From: Myrmaecium sp. VS I D KN 1
Taxonomy: Eukaryota; Ascomycota; Dothideomycetes; Valsariales; Valsariaceae
Assembly: GCA_019775845.1 (NCBI GenBank)
Contig: JADQAV010000025.1
Coordinates: forward strand, 310,001-374,000
DNA: 64,000 bases
Direction: 5' to 3'
In this document: in pieces, positions 1 through 10,599 of the stretch
How the letters are laid out: each line of letters opens with the position of its first letter
How positions within the stretch are numbered: position 1 is the first letter of the stretch
The notes under the pieces: generated by a model
The model's input: the letters and a program-made list of their open reading frames with translations, nothing else
Told to the model about the DNA's origin: nothing
Database searches by the model: none
Program-made: the position numbers and the translations under genes

Positions 1-627
1 TCTTCTGCACGGAAGGGTAACGTATCAACCAAGGAACGAAATGAACGAACCGAGCAACAAGGATGGGGATGAGGTACAGGATGAAGATCGTCTTCCCTTG
101 CACCTTCTCACCTCCACGCTCTACAGTACTCTCTTCTCTCTCTCCGCTCTGGGGCGCGGAATGCGGGGGGGCGGAGAGCAGAGCATACGCTGTCGTGGAC
201 ATGAACATGAATAATGTATGCAGAAGATACTATTTGACAACGTACTTGTGGACAACGCCCCCCCTTTCCCCTCACCTTTCCCCCCTTGTCTCTTCCCCAT
301 GACCTTCCCCACCGAAGAGATAATAAAGATAATAGAGAGGATGGAGAGGATGGAGAGACGTTAGAGATAATGTACGTAGGCATGACACCGGTCGTTCAAG
401 AAAACAAAACGGAGGCAGAGGAGAGAGGGACAAGAACACCCATAGTATGGCATAGTCGATGGTATATCCCGCTCACTCAAATCACTCGTAGATATTTTGA
501 TAAAGCGAGCCAAAAAAGAGCAGCAACAAAGTGCATAACGCAACATAAAGAAAAAGGAAAACCATCGCTACAATTCCCTCCACTTGACCCCCAAACCCCA
601 GCTCCCAACCCCCTAGGGGTCCCCTCC
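1..627. other. Region downstream of noxA
   Basis: This stretch lies beyond the stop codon of the minus-strand noxA gene and reaches the window edge. It holds purine/pyrimidine-rich tracts and no reading frame with a recognisable protein. A long plus-strand frame that begins here is an antisense shadow of noxA. It probably carries the noxA 3' UTR. Confidence 0.5.
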
Positions 628-2464
628 CTAAAAATGCTCCTTCCAAAACCGAAACTGCACCTCCTCACACGTCGCCTCCCGACACGCCTTCTTGATATCG
701 CGCGCCGCGACCGTGGGCCCGCAGAAATAGACCCCGACATGCGTGCGCAAGCTGCCCTCGGTGCCCGCGGTGGCGGAAGCCATGTACGAGCGATCGAGGA
801 GGCCGTCGCGCATGGAGGCGAGCAGACGGGCGAAATCCGGGCGGCCAAAGTTCGTGCGGGCGCGCAGGGCGGTCAGGGGGTCCTTGTCGGTGCCCACGCT
901 GTTGAGGACGATGTTGTTGGCGGTGTCGAGGTCGACGCGTTGGGTGAGGTAGGTGTGGATGCGGAGGAAGTCTTCGTCGTCGGCGCCGTTGGGCCCGCCG
1001 GCCATGCTCTGCGCCTCCAGGCTGCTGAGCAGCGTTTGGAACCACTCGAAGCTGGACGTGTCCTTGCACACCCAGATGAACTCGACCCGGCGCAGCCGCT
1101 TGGGCGGGTTCGGCGAGAGGCGCAGGTGCCAGATGTTCTTCAGGATCGCCGCCCACGGCGTCACCCCGATCCCCGTCCCGATCAGCACCGCGATCTCGTT
1201 CTCGAACACGTCCTCCGCCGGCGCCCCGTACGGCCCGTCGATCCGCAGCCGCGGCATCCGCTGCCCGTGCTCCAGCGCGATCTCGTACATGCCCATCGGA
1301 TCCATCTCGTCGTAGAGCTTGGCTTGGGCTTGGCCAGCACCTAAGGCGTCGGCGAGCGCGCGGGTGAAGTCGCCCACCTGTCGGACGTGCACGGAAACGT
1401 AGGGGTCGAACGGGCAGGAGGTGATGGTGAAGGGGTGCCACTGATGGTAGCTGACGTCCGGGCAGTTGAGGAAGAGCCACTGGCCGGCCTTGTACTTGAA
1501 CGACGGCTTGCGAAACTGGATCTCGACGGCGTCTGTGATGCTCTTAGCAGATGAACCGAGCCGAGCGTACGAGATCAGACTTACCGTACGGATGACGGAT
1601 CACCTTGGTGATCTCCGTTTCGCGGCGAGCGCGGATCTCCCGGTAGAGGCGCTCCAGAAGGTAGAGTCCGCCCCCGACCAGCTCCCACCGCCATCCTTCG
1701 TACCCAAGGCAGTGGTCCCAGAACTCCTTCCCGGCAAAGGGAGAGATGGGATCGGTGGTGTCGCGCACGAAACAGCCGGTGGCGTGCGTGTACATCCCGA
1801 GCAGGAAGGGGACGAAAAGATGATGGGTGTACCAGAACGTCTCGAACGACTGTTGCCGTATCCTGGCGTGAGCGGTGGTGTACATCAGCATCATGCAAAA
1901 GAGCATGATGTGCCCGGTGATACCACCTGCTTGGGTGTAGTGGATTTGGATCGCCGTTTCTGGACGAACTTGCGTCTTCTCGACGTTGAAAAAGCTGGAG
2001 GGGGGTCATGTTAGTCCGACTCCGGACGCGGACTCGTCGGTCTCGGACTTACTTGACATAATGGCCCGCTGTATGAATGATAACGAAGAAGAGCATGGCA
2101 TACGCGACTTGCCGGTGAAACCAGATCGACTCGTCCAGAGGGAGCCACCGGATCTTCGGTCGCACGATGCGTAATAACGTTCGGCACATGGGCAACAGAA
2201 TCATCAAGGTATCCACGCTCAAGACCAACCCTGCACCACGCGAGATCCAGACGGAGTACTGCAGCGCGTTCAACGCCGCCAGGCGCTCATCTGTAGCTTG
2301 CTTATACCTGTAGCGTGTTAGATCTCACGGATCTCAGGGAAAAGAGCGAGTACCACCTACCATCCGACCGCGAACAGCGCCCAATGCAACCCCCAAAATA
2401 TAACGTAGAAAATAATCTTCCTCATGGTGAAAAGCCGCTTCCATCTCTCTAAAGCACTCATCAT
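628..2464 (-). CDS. noxA: NADPH oxidase catalytic subunit, NoxA/Nox1 type
   Basis: Catalytic subunit of the fungal NADPH oxidase, a flavocytochrome b that passes electrons from NADPH through FAD and two haems to oxygen, making superoxide. In fungi this isoform is tied to sexual development and hyphal fusion. Exons are 2464-2361, 2307-2053, 1994-1585 and 1532-628, giving 557 residues with every junction in phase. The N-terminus reads MSALERWKRLFTMR, typical of NoxA, and follows a doubled ATG; the second ATG may be the real start. Six hydrophobic helices hold the haem histidines (the HRQVAYAM to HTAGHYV helix and the MYTTAHAR to FWYTHHLF region). The FAD motif HPFTIT lies near residues 289-294 and the NADPH motif GTGIGVTP near 376-383. 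The family C-terminus FRFWKEHF is intact. There is no EF-hand, which excludes NoxC. It sits head to head with a p22phox-like gene. Confidence 0.95.
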
Positions 2465-5264
2465 GGCAAGTCCCTTTCCGTCAATCTCCGCAAATAATGA
2501 CAGAAATCAAATCATGCACGCGCAAGAAGACACGTGGCTGAAGCGGGTATCGATGCGTTCAAGGTCGTGAAGGAATCCGGTATGCAGCCCCAGTCCTGTA
2601 AAATCAAGGGAAATCGTTCCTATTAGGATAAAACAGAAGAGAGAGGTAAGTAAGAAGAGAAAAAAAGGTTTCTCCTCACGGATGAACCTGCACCGTCAGT
2701 AGAAGTGATGGGAAAAATCCGGCCAGCCGTACGAAGTGAAGAGATATGGTGATAGCTGGACAGAAAGCAAAGACAGAGAGTTCCGGTAAGGAAGAATAAG
2801 CTTAAGCAGTGGAAGACGGGGGCTGGAAAGGGTGGAGTAAGATGTGTCTTTCCGGATCTGGGGATCGACAGGATCAGGAGGCTAACGACGGAAAAGTGTT
2901 CCAGGCACTTCAGAGCGTTTTCGCTATGATACTCGGGCTTGGCTGATCGATATGCCGATGACAGCCCTCGAGGAGCAGGTCTACTAAGCCCCAGGGGAAA
3001 AAGGGCGTCTGCCCTCGATTGAGGATGGTGAAGGCTTGAAGGTAGCAAGCCTGAAGCACAGAGCGGCCGTCGCAGTGAAGAGCCTGCTGAGTGCCAAGGA
3101 GGAGGAGGTTTCCTTTGCAGAGTCGATGCTTGAACAGGCGTCTCAGGTTTGCGACATTCGGCGATCGATCATAGTCGCGCGGGACTCAGGATAGTCAATG
3201 CTGGGGATCTCGAGAACTTTAAGCTTCCTTTAAGCTTGGTGCTCGTGTCACTTGCGCTCTCGTACCCTCTGACGGAAGGGACGTCTGGCCGAACAGATCT
3301 ATTGCACGGCTGGTTTAGGTACGGTTCGAGCGTTGGAGTGGTCGAACGCGGCCAAGAGTGGTTCGTGCGACTGCCGCAGTAGTGAAATCGCTGGTGATGG
3401 ACGTGTTCGAACGCTCTCCTTTCTTTATGCTCTCGTGGCGTTCGGAGAGTTCCCGTCTCTTTCATGCATGGGTCAGTATCGAGCTGTGTGAAGCAGCATA
3501 GAAGCGATGTCGCGGAGTGGTGATGTCCGGTCTGGGGAAGTTGCGGAGAGCAGCAGCTGTGAGACGCAAGGGGTAGGCAAACTTGGCGCTTGAACGTTTG
3601 GGCAGAACCGCTTTCAGCAGGAGAACACTGGAAGGGGACGTATAGAGGTCAAGGATAATATCGAAATGGGAGAGGGGGAGAGAAGAGACACATAAAGATG
3701 CCAGGCAAGTAGTGGGGTCAGGTTGCGTAGTGCTCGCAGCAGAGATCGTTGAGGAACCCACGATGTGTAACCAGACGACGTCGTGCCCGGTGGACAGAGA
3801 GCAGACCGCCTTCCCGTCGCGGCGCGCCACCGGCGGCCCCCTGGTCTCTCGTCCTCACATCGAACCGAAGGGTGAGGGTGATCCATGGGCATCCCGCCTG
3901 CAGCTGTACGGCGTAGAACTTTATCACGGTCGTTGGGCCCGATTGGGGCCGTCCACCTGTTTCCAGGATTTTTGACGAGGGGACGTCGGCATGTCAGGAA
4001 CAACGGGGGCGGAGTCGTCCGGGGGGAGGGGAGAAAAACGACCGGCGGGAAGGCTGATTGGCAGCCGCGTCGGCTTCGCGTGGCGCCCGGGGAGCCTGTC
4101 ACGCCCCGGTTGAGCCCTGGGCGGGGGAGGTCGAACCAATCGCTGGCGCTCTCGTAGCGCTCGCTCTCCCGGGCCTCCGCACGAGGCGCCGTTATCTTTT
4201 TTATCCCGACGGCATTTTCCTCTTCCCCAGGGCTTTCGGAGGTATAATAGAGAATACATAAAATGGACTGGGCTGGCCGAACCACCACCATCAGCATTTT
4301 CTCCTCCTGGTGGAGACGGGATGAGAGGAAAAAGAGCTTTATGGTCTGCTCAGACCAGATGTCGGTCTTTTTGCGGATGGACCAACGGCAACGGCGGTCA
4401 GGTGCAATTTTGCTAGAGCTTCCAGTCAACGACGATAGACGCGAGGAGAGTAATTGTCACGGCGAGACGAGTCGATAGGAATATTTTGATAACCGCAAGA
4501 ATCGCGAACAAGGGGAAGCGAGCGAGTCAGTCTGTCTGCTTCGCCTCAGCCATCGCACTGAAATAACAGCACACGCGGCTGGGCTAAATTTATCAATGGA
4601 AGAAGATCCTCTGAAAAGCCGCCGTTCGCGTCCCATCCGCCACACTTGTCGCCCTGCGCGCTTGTCTTCACGATGGAAGGTGGTTGGGGTAGACGAGCGG
4701 GCGGTGGTCGTAATGTCTCAGCCGTGGACTCATTCATACGGCAAAGTGCCGTGGACTCGAACGAACGGGGCGAGCGAAGTCGTCTCATCTCGCTCCGAAA
4801 GAAGAAGAAAAGACAAGACCCAGGATGGCTAGATCGTGGAATCGGGGGACTGCTCACGATCATCGAATGATGATCCCACGTTGCAGCCCTGTTGCTCTGC
4901 TGCAGGAGGGTAAAAGCTCCGTTCGGCACTTGAAGGGTGGATGATCTCACACCTTCGGTACTTAGGATGTGATGGAATGGAATGCTTGCCCGAACGAGCG
5001 AAAAGAGGTTCGCATCATGACCATGGGTGGTAGTGGAGGTGCAGGTGGTGGAACGGCTCCTGCTCACCGCATATCTCTCGGGAGGCAGCGTGAGGGAAAG
5101 AGATGTGAATGCGGATGAGGATGTGGAGACACAAAGATGCTGCAGATGGTGGAGGTTCTTCTCGCCCAATAGCGGACGTGTTACACACGTTTGGCCGGGG
5201 GTGCTGGTGTGACAACGTCCGGGAAGCTCACAGGCACCCGTGGATGTGGTGGATCGGCCAAGGC

Positions 5265-5300
5265 AAGGGACTGGGTAAGGGACTGGGCGAGGGACTGGGC
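5265..5300. repeat. Three tandem copies of a 12-nt unit
   Basis: The unit AAGGGACTGGGT/C is repeated three times with one or two substitutions. It lies in the noxA/noxD intergenic region, outside any gene. Confidence 0.8.
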
Positions 5301-5942
5301 AAGCCACCAGGGGACCACAAGGCACCAAGGGATCCCCCCCGGGCGGTTACAGGCGACAGGGCATCATCATTGGGGCCTGGGGCAGGGGAACCCTCGGGAC
5401 CCTCGGGGCGCCTAAACCGCTTGGGATGGAGAAGCAGCAGCAACAGCATGGATTGGAACAGCCTTGGAACGGCAGCAGCAGCAGCAGCAGCTCGGCTGGC
5501 CCCGCCCCGCCCGCCCAAAGCGATGCACCCACGACGTCCCTTCCCCTCCCATCCCATCCGCATGAAATGGAATCCACATGTACCTAAAGCCCCCGGGCTG
5601 CCCGCCCCTGCTGGACCCGAGACGACAGCAGTTCGAACTTTCTTCCCCCATCCTGACACCCGTCGCACATCACACTGAGATTCATCCTGAACACGAGAAA
5701 TTCTCCCTTCCTCTGTCGCTCGCTCTCTCTTCACGATACGAACGCAGTAGCTCAGCCTCGTCATCGGCATCGTCAAACGGTCGATCGATCAAAACCCGCC
5801 ATCCCCCCCCCCGAAACCCCCGGAGCGACTACCGGTGAAATAAAAGAACTTCGTCATGCGCATTCGATAGCGGACAAGGAAGGCTGGCACTCGCTGCGCG
5901 AAATTTAAACTTCCCTTCGCTTTCCATACTACGGCATTCAAG

Positions 5943-5961
5943 AGACAGACAGACAGACAGA
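5943..5961. repeat. GACA tetranucleotide microsatellite
   Basis: Just under five GACA units lie about 140 bases upstream of the noxD-like start codon, probably in its 5' UTR or core promoter. Confidence 0.85.
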
Positions 5962-6103
5962 CCGCTGGCTCGGTTCACATATACCAAACAACACTTCGCT
6001 TTTCCCCAGTTCGGATCAAGACATTGCGTTGCTTGCAGAGACAAAAGCTTCACCGTCCGTTTCACTGCTGCTGAGCTTCGCTGGGTTTCTTGGGTGAGGG
6101 GGC

Positions 6104-6714
6104 ATGGGACGACTCATCAAGAACCACTGGGCCCGGCTGATCATCCTGACCGCCGCAGCATGTAAGTCCAGTCCGATCCAGCCCAACATCTCCCACAGGA
6201 CGAAGAAACAAAAGGAAAGAAAAGCAAGACCGAAGCAGCAAAACTGACACACCACCACCAGACCAAGCCGCCGCCGGCCTCCACGGCATCTTCTGGCCCA
6301 AACTCTTCTGGGACTTCCTGACCAAGACGCTCGACGGCGCCGTCAAACCCACGCCCATCCTCCAAATCCTCAACATCATCCTCGGCCTCGTCGGGCTCGC
6401 CGTCGAATGGCCGCTGCGGCCTCTTGTCGCCGGCGTGCCGGCCCTGCACCGCTCCATCCCCGCCCGCCTGATCGTGTACCCGCTGGCGGCCCTGGCGGCC
6501 GCGCTGCTCTACCAGGGCACCAATGCGGCGCTGTATTATGTGGTGGGTATGGGGGTGTATTTTTGGGCGTATAGTGAGGGGGAGGTGAGTGTGATTGTCC
6601 CTTCTGTTGGAGCGAGTGTGAGTGCGATCCTTTGGCTGACCTTTTTTTTGTTTCTAGATTGTTTGTCCGGAGCCGTGGACGTTGCCAAAACGCAATTTCC
6701 GTGGAAGCGTCTGA
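6104..6714 (+). CDS. NoxD/PRO41-like p22phox-type membrane adaptor
   Basis: A 145-residue protein made almost entirely of hydrophobic helices. Exons are 6104-6161, 6262-6584 and 6658-6714, with GTAAGT, GTGAGT and CAG/TAG signals and clean phases. The start is fixed by MGRLIKNHWARLI, which resembles a conserved fungal family of the same size. By eye it matches animal p22phox in order and spacing: initial MG, a central EWPLR (residues 68-72; p22phox has EYPRG), then two helices ending in GVYFWAYSEGE (117-127; p22phox has GIYLLAAVRGE), followed by a short Pro/Trp tail. Fungal NoxD/PRO41 is the ER-membrane partner of NoxA/Nox1, so the head-to-head noxA neighbour supports this call. The fold and size are seen directly; the identity as NoxD is inferred from similarity and position. 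The alternative is an unrelated small ER membrane protein. Confidence 0.72.
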
Positions 6715-7566
6715 GGCTGATCAGCCTCTTCTCCCTTTTTTCGATCCTGTCATCTTTTTTTTTTTTCGAATCCGCTCGGTTCATAATACCCCTAAGCATA
6801 ATCCTCTCTCTCTCTTTAAGCTCTACGACTAAAAAGAAGAACAGAAAATAAAAAAAGCTATGAGCAAAGAAAAGGGAGTTTTTCCGCATCGCGAAGGCGT
6901 TTTTCATACCCATCATGACCTGTTTTTTCGTTCTTTCCACGGGGGGGGGGGTGCCGCCCTGCGCATGATGTATTGTATATACGTACTGGATCCGTCTCAT
7001 CGGTTTCGTTGGGAAATGAATGAATGATCAATTGAAGATTTAAGCATCCATCGTCCGGGGAGAAAAGTGAAGTGACGTTTTGTCTGTCTGTCCCGTCGCT
7101 TCCTGATCCCGTCATGGCTTTCCTTCCTTCCTCGCACTGCAGCAGCAGCAGCAGCAGCAGCAGCTGGACCCAGTATGTGAGCCGGAAGCAGCGAAGCACA
7201 CTCACCTCACCGAGTACCGCCTTCTGTTCACAGCCGTGTCGAAGAAACATACTTCACCCCCATCAGAACTACCACTCCTACTGCTTACACTCCACTACCA
7301 TTCACTATCGTTTTTTCCTTTCCCAAGTCGCAAGACGACATTGCAACTCTCAGTTCTATCTGGAATATACTCACATCGCATGTACTAAACATACATATCG
7401 CCCACGCGGAACACCCATACACCAACTTCCCTCACAGCATCCGAATCCCTCTCCACACAACCAACCCTACCAAGCCAACACACCTGGCTCCATCCACACA
7501 CCAACTACTCAAATCCCTCCCAACACCAACTACTCAAATCCCACCCAACACCAACTCCCACCCACC
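6715..7566. other. Intergenic: noxD 3' region and orphan-gene leader
   Basis: The first part has poly-T and poly-A runs expected of a 3' UTR. The second part is a pyrimidine-rich leader with a CAG repeat and, at about 7500-7555, two imperfect copies of a roughly 25-nt unit rich in CCAAC. The frame of the next gene stays open upstream to 7072, but that extension is low complexity and was not taken as coding. Confidence 0.5.
7140..7163 (+). repeat. (CAG)8 trinucleotide repeat
   Basis: Eight perfect CAG units upstream of the orphan gene start at 7567. They lie in an open frame with that gene, so they would encode polySer if translation began further upstream. Confidence 0.9.
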
Positions 7567-9783
7567 ATGGGCGCCATCCTCAGCACCCTCCAACACCTCC
7601 TCCTCCCCCCCTTCATCGCCCTCAACAGCACCCTCTACCTGCGTCTCGCCCGCATCCTCGCCTACCTCGAGCAGCGCATCTTCCTCGCCTTCTTCCTCGC
7701 CTGGAGCGCGCTGTACGCGTGCGACGCGTTGCTCGTGCGGCTGCGGTGCCGCACGGAGCGGGCGAGGGGTCAGGAGGGGGAGGGGAGTGGGGTTGAGGAG
7801 CGGGTGCAGCAAGCGTGGAGGGGCAGGGTGGAGGAGGTGGAGGGGAGGTGGAGGGGTTATGGGGGGTGGTGGGGGGAGAAGGTGAGGGGGGTTGAGGAGG
7901 GGGAGGGGTCTGTGGAGGATAGGGGGGATGGAGAGGGGAAGGAGGATGGGGAAGAGGAGGAGGAGGAGGGGGAGGAGGAGAGCGTGGCAGTGAACCAGCC
8001 TGCGGAGTTGACGGAGGAAGAAGCAGCGGACGAGGGAGCGATAGCAAGAGTCACAGCCTCCGAACTTGGGCAGAAGCTGCTCTCGCGATGGAAGCTCAAA
8101 GAAGAAGAGACGTCCGCGGCGCGGATAGAAGCCGAGCTGTCAAAGCTGGTCAAGGAGCAGGAAAGGCGGATCGTGCAGTGGAAGGAGGAGGAGGCGGAGG
8201 GGCTCACGAAGATCCACGAATCCTTACTTGCGCAGCTGGGGAAGACCGACAACGTCGAGGCGATGCTGAAGTCTCTGGACGACACCAAGGCCCGCATGGA
8301 GGCCGCCTTCCAGGCGGCCATGACGCAAGCGATGGCGCGGTTGGAGGAGGAGAACCGCGTGTGGAGAGGGCTGATGGAGTCGAGATTGGCCAAGGAGACT
8401 CGAGCAAAGTTCCACGCGGGGCGCCAAAGCCGTTCCAGAAGCGCACCGGATGGCCATGGTAAATCGATGATAAAGATCCTAGACGGTCTATGCAACAAGC
8501 TGGAGGCGATTAAGAAAGACGGCGCGGACCAGCCAGCCCCGAGCGACGATCTCGATGACGCCCGGGAACTCATGCCAAGCAACTCGCCAGATGTCCTCAA
8601 ACCCAGCACCAGCACCACAGTACAGCCTTACGTCTTCACGTCCGAGCCAGCTCCGGCAAGCGTCGTCGCCGGTCCGAGGAGGACCAACTTGCCAATTCTT
8701 CCATGGTGGAGAGGGATCGATCCCGGAAACCACGTCATCCAGCCGCAGGGCGGCGGCGATGACGAGACGAAGAGCGAGAATAAGAATGGTCCCCGCGGAA
8801 TTAAAAGACCCCGCGAGAGAAGAAGACCTCGCGAGATAGTAAATCTCTTCGAGGACGCGCAAGTGGAGAAGGAGACAGACAATCCCTTCGAGGACGCGGA
8901 AGAGGAGAAGGACTTATCAGATCTCGTCGAGCGTTACGCTGCCTGCCGGATTAGCAAGGGTACCGATGAATCCGTTCCTAGCAGCAGCCGCAATCCATTC
9001 GTTCCAGCGTTGGAGGATAAAGGTGCTCGCACCGATCCAGCTCAGCCGCAAATCGACACCGAGGACGAGACGGAGTCGGAGGCGGTGATCGAGGATGAGG
9101 ATACCTTTCGCACTGTACGAGTGAGCTTGGAGGAGTCGCTGAGGAAGGCGCTGGGAATCGTCACCAGCTCCGAGAGGGTCTATCAGTCCAACATCGACCA
9201 GCATCCGGTTCGCATCTCGGTGACGGCCCCGTTGTCGGGAGGCCAACCGAGCCAGCATCCCTTGCTGCGTCCGCCTCCGTTGTCAGGCAGCCAAGAGAAT
9301 CAGAGTCCCCTTCTGCGTCCGCCTTCAAGTCTACTAGGCCCAGGCCAGGAGACAAGGTCACTACCGGCGACCCACAAGACACCTCCATGGACTCCCACCG
9401 GGCCGAGCGGGCCATGCTCCGAGCCGACTGATTTTCCCTACGGTAATCTATCCCCAATTCCTGGGTTTAACCCCCTGTGGGGTGCAGATCCGTTCAGCCA
9501 CGAAGCATTGCCTTCTTGGCCGTCGTCGAGTTCTTCCTCCGATGTCCCTCTGGAGCTCCAAAGGAAGGCGCGGCCGAAGAAAGAAACCAAGTCCAAGGCG
9601 GACACCCGGGATACCAAGGCCAAGGCTGACACCCGAGAAACCAAGTCCAAGGCGGACACCCGAGAAGCCAAGTCCAAGGCAGACGACCAATCGACGGCGG
9701 ATGCAAAGCCTCAGGGACAGTCCAAGAAAGGGAAACAACCCAAGAAGAAGTCGAAAAGGAAGAAGAAGGGCACAACGTTTTGA
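7567..9783 (+). CDS. Hypothetical protein with N-terminal membrane segment and coiled coil
   Basis: I do not recognise this 738-residue single-exon protein. The start at 7567 has a good context (CACCATGG) and begins the first non-repetitive sequence of the frame. Residues 1-60 are hydrophobic (LLLPPFIAL, then IFLAFFLAWSALYA) and would give one or two membrane segments. Residues 75-140 are a Gly/Glu-rich acidic linker, and residues 155-290 form a charged alpha-helical, probably coiled-coil stretch. The remainder is disordered, Pro/Ser-rich and acidic, with RKRPRERRR-type basic patches. The C-terminus is strongly basic and contains four 9-residue repeats. The layout would suit a membrane-anchored scaffold, but nothing assigns a function. 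Composition suggests fast evolution. Confidence 0.7.
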   Translation: MGAILSTLQHLLLPPFIALNSTLYLRLARILAYLEQRIFLAFFLAWSALYACDALLVRLRCRTERARGQEGEGSGVEERVQQAWRGRVEEVEGRWRGYGGWWGEKVRGVEEGEGSVEDRGDGEGKEDGEEEEEEGEEESVAVNQPAELTEEEAADEGAIARVTASELGQKLLSRWKLKEEETSAARIEAELSKLVKEQERRIVQWKEEEAEGLTKIHESLLAQLGKTDNVEAMLKSLDDTKARMEAAFQAAMTQAMARLEEENRVWRGLMESRLAKETRAKFHAGRQSRSRSAPDGHGKSMIKILDGLCNKLEAIKKDGADQPAPSDDLDDARELMPSNSPDVLKPSTSTTVQPYVFTSEPAPASVVAGPRRTNLPILPWWRGIDPGNHVIQPQGGGDDETKSENKNGPRGIKRPRERRRPREIVNLFEDAQVEKETDNPFEDAEEEKDLSDLVERYAACRISKGTDESVPSSSRNPFVPALEDKGARTDPAQPQIDTEDETESEAVIEDEDTFRTVRVSLEESLRKALGIVTSSERVYQSNIDQHPVRISVTAPLSGGQPSQHPLLRPPPLSGSQENQSPLLRPPSSLLGPGQETRSLPATHKTPPWTPTGPSGPCSEPTDFPYGNLSPIPGFNPLWGADPFSHEALPSWPSSSSSSDVPLELQRKARPKKETKSKADTRDTKAKADTRETKSKADTREAKSKADDQSTADAKPQGQSKKGKQPKKKSKRKKKGTTF
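9586..9693 (+). repeat. Four 27-nt repeats coding TKSKADTRE-like units
   Basis: In-frame tandem repeats near the 3' end of the orphan gene. The nine-residue unit reads T-K-S/A-K-A-D-T-R-D/E; the fourth copy begins A-K-S-K-A-D and decays. The DNA copies are nearly identical, so the expansion looks recent. Confidence 0.9.
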
Positions 9784-10599
9784 GTGGCTCTTGGGAGGAC
9801 TGCTAACGCCCTTGTTGGCGCTTCCAGAAGCGATGGTATGCGAGGTCTAGATATGGCGTCGAGGTTGAACTGGTGGGCCGCCTAGGGATGTGTCCTACTG
9901 CTGGTGTTATGATGATCATTTTTTTCTGCATGGATAATTTTAGTCTACGGGGATGGGAAAGGGGAATCGAATGCTTACAGAAATAGATGAACCAATGTAT
10001 AATTTTTAATCGCGTTTCTCTGCCTTTGATAGATCACGTCAGTTGCGGTTATATACAGTAACCAAAACGTCTGTGATGTCGATCGTCTCCAAGGCTGCGG
10101 AACTGCGAGACACCAAATAAATTGCTCATATTGAAAGGAAAGCTATATATAGTAGTCATTGGTCGAGATAGTTAAACGCCGCAGGAGGTGAGATTGAACG
10201 AAGAGGAGAGAGCCAACAAGCGAGCACAGAAAGCCTAGAGCAAGTAAGCGTCATGAAAGGAGCCTTTCTGGACGAACCAACTCCCGCTCAGTTGGAAAAG
10301 GTACAGAATTAGGGGAAGCGGAAGTCATACATACCTTAAGCCCATAGCCAATCCCGTCGCAAGTTCAACCCAAGACAAAAGAATGAGAAAGTATTGACGC
10401 CTAACAAGTTCCATATAGATATCAACCCACGGAGTCCACGCCCGTTCTCCAGGAAACTCCCCCTTTCCAAGCCAGAAGATTCGATGCAACACCCCTAACG
10501 CCCACATGTCATATACCATTCGCCGAACCCCTCAAATCAATGTAAATATAAATACGTAAGAAATAGGCCGAAGTCTGCTGCTTTGCGAACCTGTTCGCA
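9784..10599. other. Convergent intergenic region, orphan gene / RMD5
   Basis: It holds the 3' UTRs of two convergent genes; AT-rich sequence near 9910-10160 suits transcript ends. A minus-strand frame of 64 codons at 10325-10519 ends in a GTATGT donor-like sequence, but I cannot show that it is a gene. Confidence 0.4.

Larger units (their letters stand above)
2465..6103. promoter_or_regulatory. 3.6-kb divergent noxA/noxD intergenic region
   Basis: No convincing gene lies between the two divergent start codons. The frames present (for example 3614-4429 on the minus strand) show no domain, Kozak context or splice logic. The region mixes GC-rich blocks with pyrimidine tracts and holds a triplicated 12-mer and a GACA microsatellite. 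It must contain both promoters and 5' UTRs and is by far the longest gene-free stretch in the window. Confidence 0.5.

Noticed and set aside
286-1344. 352-codon plus-strand frame over noxA
   Set aside because: It is antisense to the intact C-terminal half of NoxA and arises from G/C-ending codons; no domain.
3614-4429. 271-codon minus-strand frame in the noxA/noxD gap
   Set aside because: No recognisable domain, biased composition and no splice or start context. Likely a chance frame in GC-rich DNA.
10325-10519. 64-codon minus-strand frame ending at a GTATGT donor-like site
   Set aside because: Could be an exon of a small gene, but no partner exon with family similarity was found beyond the presumed intron.
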